Assembly: GCF_029254265.1 (NCBI RefSeq)
Contig: NZ_JAQWXX010000023.1
Coordinates: 1-40,473, forward strand
Length of the DNA stretch: 40,473 bases
Origin: Algoriphagus sp.
GTDB taxonomy: Bacteria; Bacteroidota; Bacteroidia; Cytophagales; Cyclobacteriaceae
Direction of reading: 5' to 3'
A program made the position numbers and the translations under genes. Positions 35,581 to 40,473 of the stretch are shown in pieces; the stretch's first letter is position 1; every line of letters begins with the position of its first letter. Below the pieces are notes generated by a model. The model saw nothing but the letters and a program-made list of their open reading frames with translations, was not told the origin of the DNA and searched no databases.

Positions 35581-36885
35581 ATGAAAAACATTCTTCTCGG
35601 GCTTGCCATACTACTGAGTTCCTGTACAGTCCAAAAAATCAATAAATCATTTACCAAAACCGATGTATTTGAACAAGGTCATTTGGGTTTTATGCTTTTG
35701 GATCCGGATAAAGGAAAAGTTTTGGTAGATATCAATTCAGATAAATATTTTATTCCCGCCTCTAACACAAAACTTTTTACTTTCTATACCGCCTATACCG
35801 TTCTGGGAGATGAGTTAGTGAATGGCTTGAATTACCTCGAAAGAGGTGATTCATTGATTTTTTGGGGAACAGGAGATCCTAGCTTTTTACACCCTGATTT
35901 AAGAAATGAAGTCGCTTTGGACTTCCTCAAAAACTCCGGAAAACAGCTTTTCCTCTTGGATAATTTTGAGCAGGTAGCCGCATTTGGTCCTGGTTGGTCT
36001 TGGGATTGGTACAATTATTATTTTGCAACTGAGCGATCCGCATTTCCAATCTATGGCAATGTCGTCCGATTTGATAAAAAAGAAGAAAATTCAATTTTTG
36101 AGATAATTCCATCTCGCTTCAAGAACCGATTAAAAGCAGAAAAACCAGAAAACTGGAAAGGATACAATTTCCGGAGAGATCGATTTGACAACCTTTTTAC
36201 CTATCAGATTCCCGATAAATGGGAAGGGACATTTGAGACAGACATCCCTTTTGTGACCTCAGCTGAGCTTGCCTCCCTCATGCTTTCTGAAGAGCTCGAG
36301 AAAAAGGTGACTCTTATCCACAATCAAAATTACTTCAATTCAGACCCTAAAAAACTCCAAACTGCCCCTGCCGATAGCATCTATGCGCAGATGATGAAAA
36401 TCAGCGATAATTTTCTAGCGGAGCAATTACTGCTTCTGGTATCCGATCAATTAAATAACAAATTGAGTACTTCTGATGCCATTTCATACGCCAAAGAAAA
36501 TCTATTGGCAGACCTTCCTGACGAGCCAGTTTGGTATGATGGCTCAGGACTTTCAGCGCGCAACATGTTCACTCCAAGAAGTATAATCGGTCTTTTGGGA
36601 AAAATCAGAACAGAAGTTCCGCTCGAAAAGATAAAGGCCTATTTCCCTGCTGGAGGTGAATCAGGAACAATCCGGAATTGGTACAAAGCTGATGAAGGCC
36701 AACCTGCCTATATCTATGCCAAAACAGGTACGCTCTCGATGAGCAATGCGCTCAGCGGATATCTAATCACCAAAAGCGGAAAAGTCCTCCACTTCTCCTG
36801 TATGATGAATAACTATGCAAAACCTTCGAGTGAATTGAAAAAGGAATTAGAAAAGATCCTTTATCTGATCCATGATCGCTTTTAA
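35581..36885 (+). CDS. dacB: D-alanyl-D-alanine carboxypeptidase, PBP4 type (S13)
   Basis: A 434-residue penicillin-binding protein. The leader ends in LLSSC-T, a lipobox, so it is likely a periplasmic lipoprotein. The three catalytic motifs are present: SxxK as ASNTKLF (Ser61, Lys64), SxN as SGLSARN, and KTG as AKTGTLS. S13 enzymes trim or cut peptidoglycan cross-links. Its 3' end abuts the DUF1016 gene. Intact and close to family length. Confidence 0.9.
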   Translation: MKNILLGLAILLSSCTVQKINKSFTKTDVFEQGHLGFMLLDPDKGKVLVDINSDKYFIPASNTKLFTFYTAYTVLGDELVNGLNYLERGDSLIFWGTGDPSFLHPDLRNEVALDFLKNSGKQLFLLDNFEQVAAFGPGWSWDWYNYYFATERSAFPIYGNVVRFDKKEENSIFEIIPSRFKNRLKAEKPENWKGYNFRRDRFDNLFTYQIPDKWEGTFETDIPFVTSAELASLMLSEELEKKVTLIHNQNYFNSDPKKLQTAPADSIYAQMMKISDNFLAEQLLLLVSDQLNNKLSTSDAISYAKENLLADLPDEPVWYDGSGLSARNMFTPRSIIGLLGKIRTEVPLEKIKAYFPAGGESGTIRNWYKADEGQPAYIYAKTGTLSMSNALSGYLITKSGKVLHFSCMMNNYAKPSSELKKELEKILYLIHDRF

Positions 36886-36886
36886 C

Positions 36887-37897
36887 ATGAATCCAATCGC
36901 ACAAAATCCTGAATATGATTCGCTGAAGTCTCAAATTTCAGAATTACTTCTGATAGGAAGAACTCAGGCCAGCCAAGCCATAAATAATATCCTAGTCCAA
37001 ACCTATTGGCAGATTGGGAGACATATCGTCGAATTTGAGCAAAAGGGGAAAGAAAAAGCAGATTATGGAACTGCTATTCTAGACAGCCTTTCAAAGGACT
37101 TAAGCTTAGAATATGGAAAAGGATTTTCAAGATCAAATTTATTTCAAATACGATCCTTCTTTTTGAAATTTCAAAAAGTCCAGACACTGTCTGGACAATT
37201 GTCTTGGAGTCATTACTGTGAAATAATTAAATCCGATAATGATTTGGAAATCAGCTTTTATACAAAAGAATGTGAAAAAGAAAAATGGTCGGTCCGTGAG
37301 TTGAAACGTCAGATGAAGAGTATGCTTTTTCATCGTTTGGCACTAAGTAAGGACAAAGAATCCGTTTTAAAATTAGCTGAAAAAGGAAGTGAAATCCATA
37401 AACCTCAGGACATCCTCAAAGACCCTTATGTATTTGAATTTCTCGGTCTAAAAAATCCTAATACTTATTCAGAAAATGAATTAGAAACAAGCCTTATTGA
37501 AAATCTCCAAAACTTCTTACTAGAGCTTGGGAAAGGTTTTGCATTCATTGGAAGACAATATCGTATTTCGCTGGGCAACAGACATTTTTTCGTGGATTTG
37601 GTATTTTATCATCGCATTCTAAAATGCTTTGTCCTTATTGACTTGAAACGCGGGGAGATTGATCATCAGGACATAGGTCAGATGAATTTATACCTCAATT
37701 ATTTTCGAAAAGAAGAATCCACAGAAGGTGATAATCCGCCAATTGGGATAATACTTGGTGCATATAAAGATCAAATTCTTGTAGAATATGCTACTGAAAA
37801 CATTAGTAATCAACTCTTTGTAAGTAAATATCAATTCTATCTTCCCGATAAAGCTGAACTTGCTCACGAACTCGAAAAACTTTTAACCTCCAACTAA
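36887..37897 (+). CDS. DUF1016/YhcG-like putative nuclease
   Basis: A 336-residue protein from the ATG at 36887, just after the carboxypeptidase stop; a longer frame starts at 36872. The N-terminal DUF1016-type helical domain (QTYWQIGRHIVEFEQKG, GFSRSNLFQIRSFF) is followed by a PD-(D/E)XK-like nuclease domain: FFVDLVFYHRILKCFVLIDLKRGEIDHQDIGQM. The family is found alone or beside restriction-modification and mobile genes and is thought to act on DNA. Here it stands between two cell-wall/peptidase genes, 5 bases from the next gene, an unusual position for a nuclease. Confidence 0.9.
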   Translation: MNPIAQNPEYDSLKSQISELLLIGRTQASQAINNILVQTYWQIGRHIVEFEQKGKEKADYGTAILDSLSKDLSLEYGKGFSRSNLFQIRSFFLKFQKVQTLSGQLSWSHYCEIIKSDNDLEISFYTKECEKEKWSVRELKRQMKSMLFHRLALSKDKESVLKLAEKGSEIHKPQDILKDPYVFEFLGLKNPNTYSENELETSLIENLQNFLLELGKGFAFIGRQYRISLGNRHFFVDLVFYHRILKCFVLIDLKRGEIDHQDIGQMNLYLNYFRKEESTEGDNPPIGIILGAYKDQILVEYATENISNQLFVSKYQFYLPDKAELAHELEKLLTSN

Positions 37898-37902
37898 AAC
37901 CT

Positions 37903-39972
37903 ATGCAACGAACTCTTTCACTTCTATTCATTTTACTGCTTCCGATCGTACTTTACGCACAGTCCTTTACGATGGAGCAAGTAGCAAAATTCAGCTTTCC
38001 TTCTGAGTTGACTTCTTCCCTAACGGGCGAAAAAATCGCTTGGGCAATGAATGAACAAGGAAAACGGAACATCTATTTGGCAGAAGCACCTGACTTTGAG
38101 CCTAAAAAACTAACTCCATTTATCAAGGATGATGGGCAAGAAATCAGCAGTTTACAATTTAGCCCAGATGGAAACTGGTTAGTTTTTGTCAGAGGCGGCG
38201 ATCATGGCGGCGGAAATGCATCCTCGACTGTAAACGCAGAAAATCTGCTTGAACTCCCAAAAGTAGAAATCTGGAAAATGAATTTATCGACCAAGCTTTT
38301 ACTTCCGGTAATGGAAGCTGATTCCCCTCAATTTGGGTTTCCTGCTCGATTGATCTTTTTGAAAGGTGGACAAATCTGGGAAACGGATTTAAATAGCACT
38401 GAAAAGCCTAAGCAATTATTTGAAGTAAAAGGCTCAGTAAACGGAATGCAATTTTCTCCCGATGGAAAACAATTAGCCTTCACAGTAAACCGGGGAAGCC
38501 ATTCAATTATGGGGATTTATCAAGACTCCAATACTCCTATCCGATGGATTGAACCTTCATTTCACCGAGATACGAACCCTCAGTGGTCTCCGGATGGAAA
38601 ATCCATCGCATTTATCCGCACATTGGGTGGCAAAGGCGCCGCATTTCCACTTTTAGAACCTCGACACAACCCTTGGGAGATCTGGGTTGCAGATGCAGCA
38701 TCTGGAAAGGGCAAAAAGCTTTGGAAAGCACCGGAGACACTTCGAGGATCCTATCCTTATCCCTTTTTCGCTTTTGCCAATAATGACATAATCGTGTATC
38801 AATCCTATGAGGATGGTTGGCAGCACTTGTATTCACTTTCTGTTTCAGATCAAAAATCAACTCTGCTCACCCCAGGGAATTACATGGTTGAACAAATCAA
38901 GTTGAGTCCAGATGGACAAAAGTTGATTTTTTCTGCAAATACCGGTGAATCACCTGAGGATTTGGATCGAAGACATATCGGTTCTGTTGATCTTTCCAGT
39001 AACAAATTAACTTGGGAAACCTCCGGAACAGGAATAGAGGCTTACCCGGTTTGGATTGGAAATTCTGGTAAAATGGCCTTTTTCAGTGCCACCCCCCTGC
39101 GTTCTCATTTAATCGCCATTAAGGATGAGGCTTCTATCAAACTCTTGCAGGAGAATATAATCCCTGCTGATTTTCCCCAGAATAGTTTGGTAACCCCAAA
39201 GCAAGTAAGCTTCAAAGCGCTCGATGGGACCACAGTCTATGGGCAGTTATTTGAAAAAGAAGGAGGTGCTTCGAAAAAACCAGGCGTGATCTTCGCTCAT
39301 GGAGGTCCTCAGCGTCAGATGCTTTTAGGATGGAGCTACATGGATTATTATTCAAATACCTACGCCATCAATCAGTACTTGGCAGAGTTAGGTTTTGTAG
39401 TACTTTCAGTTAATTACCGATTAGGGATAGGTTATGGATATGAGTTTCACAGACCTGCAAACGGCTATTACCAAGGTGCGGTGGAGTATCAAGATATCAA
39501 GGCAGGAGGAGAATTTCTTGCCAACTTAACTCAGGTTGATGGGGATAAAATCGGGATTTATGGTGGCAGCTACGGGGGATTTTTAACTGCACTTGCCTTG
39601 GCCAGAGATTCGGATTTATTCAAAGTCGGAGTGGATATTCATGGAGTGCATGATTTGGATGGACGATACGACTTGCCCGAAACTTACGAAGTGGCACCAG
39701 ACTATGAAAAAGCGAAGAAAGTCGCTTGGGACTCCTCACCCATTTCGGATTTAGCTACTTGGACATCGCCGGTTTTGTTCATCCACTCAGATGATGATCG
39801 TAATGTCAATGTAAGCCAAACAGCAGATTTGATCCGGAGATTTGAGGAACTCAAAAAACCATACGAATCCATACTAATTCCTGGAGATACCCATCATTGG
39901 ATGAAGTGGGAAAATATGGTTCGTGTAGATCAGGCTACAGCAGATTTTCTCAAAAAACATCTGATGAATTGA
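37903..39972 (+). CDS. S9 family prolyl oligopeptidase-like peptidase
   Basis: A 689-residue exported serine peptidase. A signal peptide ends near LYAQS. The N-terminal part is a beta-propeller with repeated SPDG(K/N) turns (QFSPDGNWL, QFSPDGKQLAF, QWSPDGKSIAF, KLSPDGQKLIF). The C-terminal alpha/beta hydrolase domain has the nucleophile in GGSYGGF, the acid in HSDDDRNVN and the histidine in GDTHHW. Probably periplasmic or surface-linked peptide degradation. It ends with a 1-base overlap with the VOC gene. Confidence 0.95.
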   Translation: MQRTLSLLFILLLPIVLYAQSFTMEQVAKFSFPSELTSSLTGEKIAWAMNEQGKRNIYLAEAPDFEPKKLTPFIKDDGQEISSLQFSPDGNWLVFVRGGDHGGGNASSTVNAENLLELPKVEIWKMNLSTKLLLPVMEADSPQFGFPARLIFLKGGQIWETDLNSTEKPKQLFEVKGSVNGMQFSPDGKQLAFTVNRGSHSIMGIYQDSNTPIRWIEPSFHRDTNPQWSPDGKSIAFIRTLGGKGAAFPLLEPRHNPWEIWVADAASGKGKKLWKAPETLRGSYPYPFFAFANNDIIVYQSYEDGWQHLYSLSVSDQKSTLLTPGNYMVEQIKLSPDGQKLIFSANTGESPEDLDRRHIGSVDLSSNKLTWETSGTGIEAYPVWIGNSGKMAFFSATPLRSHLIAIKDEASIKLLQENIIPADFPQNSLVTPKQVSFKALDGTTVYGQLFEKEGGASKKPGVIFAHGGPQRQMLLGWSYMDYYSNTYAINQYLAELGFVVLSVNYRLGIGYGYEFHRPANGYYQGAVEYQDIKAGGEFLANLTQVDGDKIGIYGGSYGGFLTALALARDSDLFKVGVDIHGVHDLDGRYDLPETYEVAPDYEKAKKVAWDSSPISDLATWTSPVLFIHSDDDRNVNVSQTADLIRRFEELKKPYESILIPGDTHHWMKWENMVRVDQATADFLKKHLMN

Positions 39973-40385
39973 TGCTGAAGCTACAAGACCTCCATCATAT
40001 TGCGATTATCTGTTCGGACTACGAACGGTCAAAAAAATTCTATACCGATATTCTAGGCTTGGAAATAATTCAGGAAGTTTTTCGGGAAAAGCGTGATTCT
40101 TATAAGCTTGATTTGGCATTGAACGGGAAATATATGATTGAACTATTTTCTTTCCCTAATCCACCCCAACGAGTCTCAAGACCTGAAGCTGCTGGTTTGA
40201 GGCATTTGGCATTTTCAGTAGAGAACCTAGAATCTGTCATTCATTCCCTTCAAAATCAAGGAATATGGTCGGAGCCTATTCGAGTGGACGAGTTTACCGG
40301 AAAGCGGTTTACTTTCATCGCAGATCCTGATGATCTCCCGATTGAGTTTTATGAAATATGTATATCCGCAATCTTGCCAGTATGA
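39972..40385 (+). CDS. VOC/glyoxalase-like protein (YaeR/SMU1112c type)
   Basis: A 137-residue protein of the vicinal oxygen chelate fold. Two beta-alpha-beta units carry metal-binding positions: LQDLHHIAIICSD, MIELFSFP, GLRHLAFSV and the final PIEFYE. The reading frame runs nine residues past the usual PIEFYE end. The start was set at 39972 rather than at 39897 because it overlaps the peptidase stop by 1 base and the family N-terminus begins there. The stop abuts the stop of a transposase fragment on the other strand, so the C-terminus may be altered. Confidence 0.85.
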   Translation: MLKLQDLHHIAIICSDYERSKKFYTDILGLEIIQEVFREKRDSYKLDLALNGKYMIELFSFPNPPQRVSRPEAAGLRHLAFSVENLESVIHSLQNQGIWSEPIRVDEFTGKRFTFIADPDDLPIEFYEICISAILPV

Positions 40386-40473
40386 TTAAATCGAAGCAAT
40401 GATGAGTCTGTCAAAGAGTTTTTGACCGAAGTATCTTCTGTTGAGCTTGTAACAAAACTCGTCCAGGTAATTC
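40386..40473 (-). CDS. IS1595/ISXO2-type transposase, C-terminal fragment (runs off window)
   Basis: On the minus strand the last 88 bases of the window encode the end of a transposase: YLDEFCYKLNRRYFG followed by KLFDRLIIASI and a stop at 40386. The YLDEFCYxxNRR motif is typical of the C-terminus of ISXO2-like (IS1595) transposases. The rest lies outside the window. Its stop is directly next to the VOC gene stop, so the terminal inverted repeat of the insertion sequence must lie inside the 3' end of the VOC gene, or be missing. Confidence 0.7.
   Translation of the reverse strand, partial: NYLDEFCYKLNRRYFGQKLFDRLIIASI

Noticed and set aside
39897..39971. Longer N-terminus for the VOC protein
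   Set aside because: It overlaps the peptidase gene by 75 bases; the family N-terminus starts at 39972 with a 1-base stop/start overlap.

Overview
The window looks like a chromosomal segment of a Bacteroidota member, probably Cytophagales (Cyclobacteriaceae/Algoriphagus-like). The phylum call rests on a SusC/SusD pair, promoters of the TTG-N19-TAnnTTTG type, absence of Shine-Dalgarno sequences and the families present. The finer placement is inference.

Layout. (1) 1-1414 is repeat-rich. It holds a small cassette-like gene for a membrane protein, bounded by inverted 10-mers and preceded by a long hairpin; a diverged copy of the same leader lies before the next gene. (2) 1415-5034: an erythromycin-esterase-like protein, then the phosphoesterase and polymerase modules of LigD as two overlapping genes with no ligase module, then a CHAD protein. 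(3) 5211-9351: Tex on the minus strand, a TlpA-like thioredoxin and two small uncharacterised proteins. (4) 9458-13845: a tight three-gene operon of a coiled-coil P-loop ATPase, a short MscS-like membrane protein and a CPA-type cation/proton antiporter. I do not recognise this combination as a named system. (5) 14039-15101: three small minus-strand genes. (6) 15226-17758: two DM13 lipoproteins flanking an outer-membrane barrel protein and a Crp/Fnr regulator.

(7) 17826-25760: a 7.9-kb integrative element inserted in a tRNA-Pro(GGG) gene. It encodes a tyrosine recombinase, an excisionase-like HTH protein, a RepA-type ATPase, a primase-like protein and several unknown proteins. I see no relaxase, coupling protein or capsid gene. 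The element supplies a new 3' half and terminator for the tRNA. The original 3' half, with its CCA, is stranded at the other end, and the rebuilt tRNA has a C1:U72 mismatch and no encoded CCA. The start of the primase gene carries a mirror-symmetric array of six TCGTAC/GTACGA hexamers, a candidate replication or control site.

(8) 25882-28041: a histidine kinase/response regulator pair, divergent from a K+-dependent-type membrane pyrophosphatase (28337-30544) with a textbook Bacteroidota promoter. (9) 31001-35519: a SusC/SusD uptake pair. (10) 35581-40385: a closely packed run of PBP4-type carboxypeptidase, DUF1016 nuclease-like protein, S9 peptidase and VOC protein. (11) The window ends in the C-terminus of an IS1595/ISXO2-type transposase whose stop codon abuts the VOC gene.

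The strongest leads are the tRNA replacement, the hexamer array, the ATPase/MscS-like/antiporter operon and the cassette-like structure at the left end.
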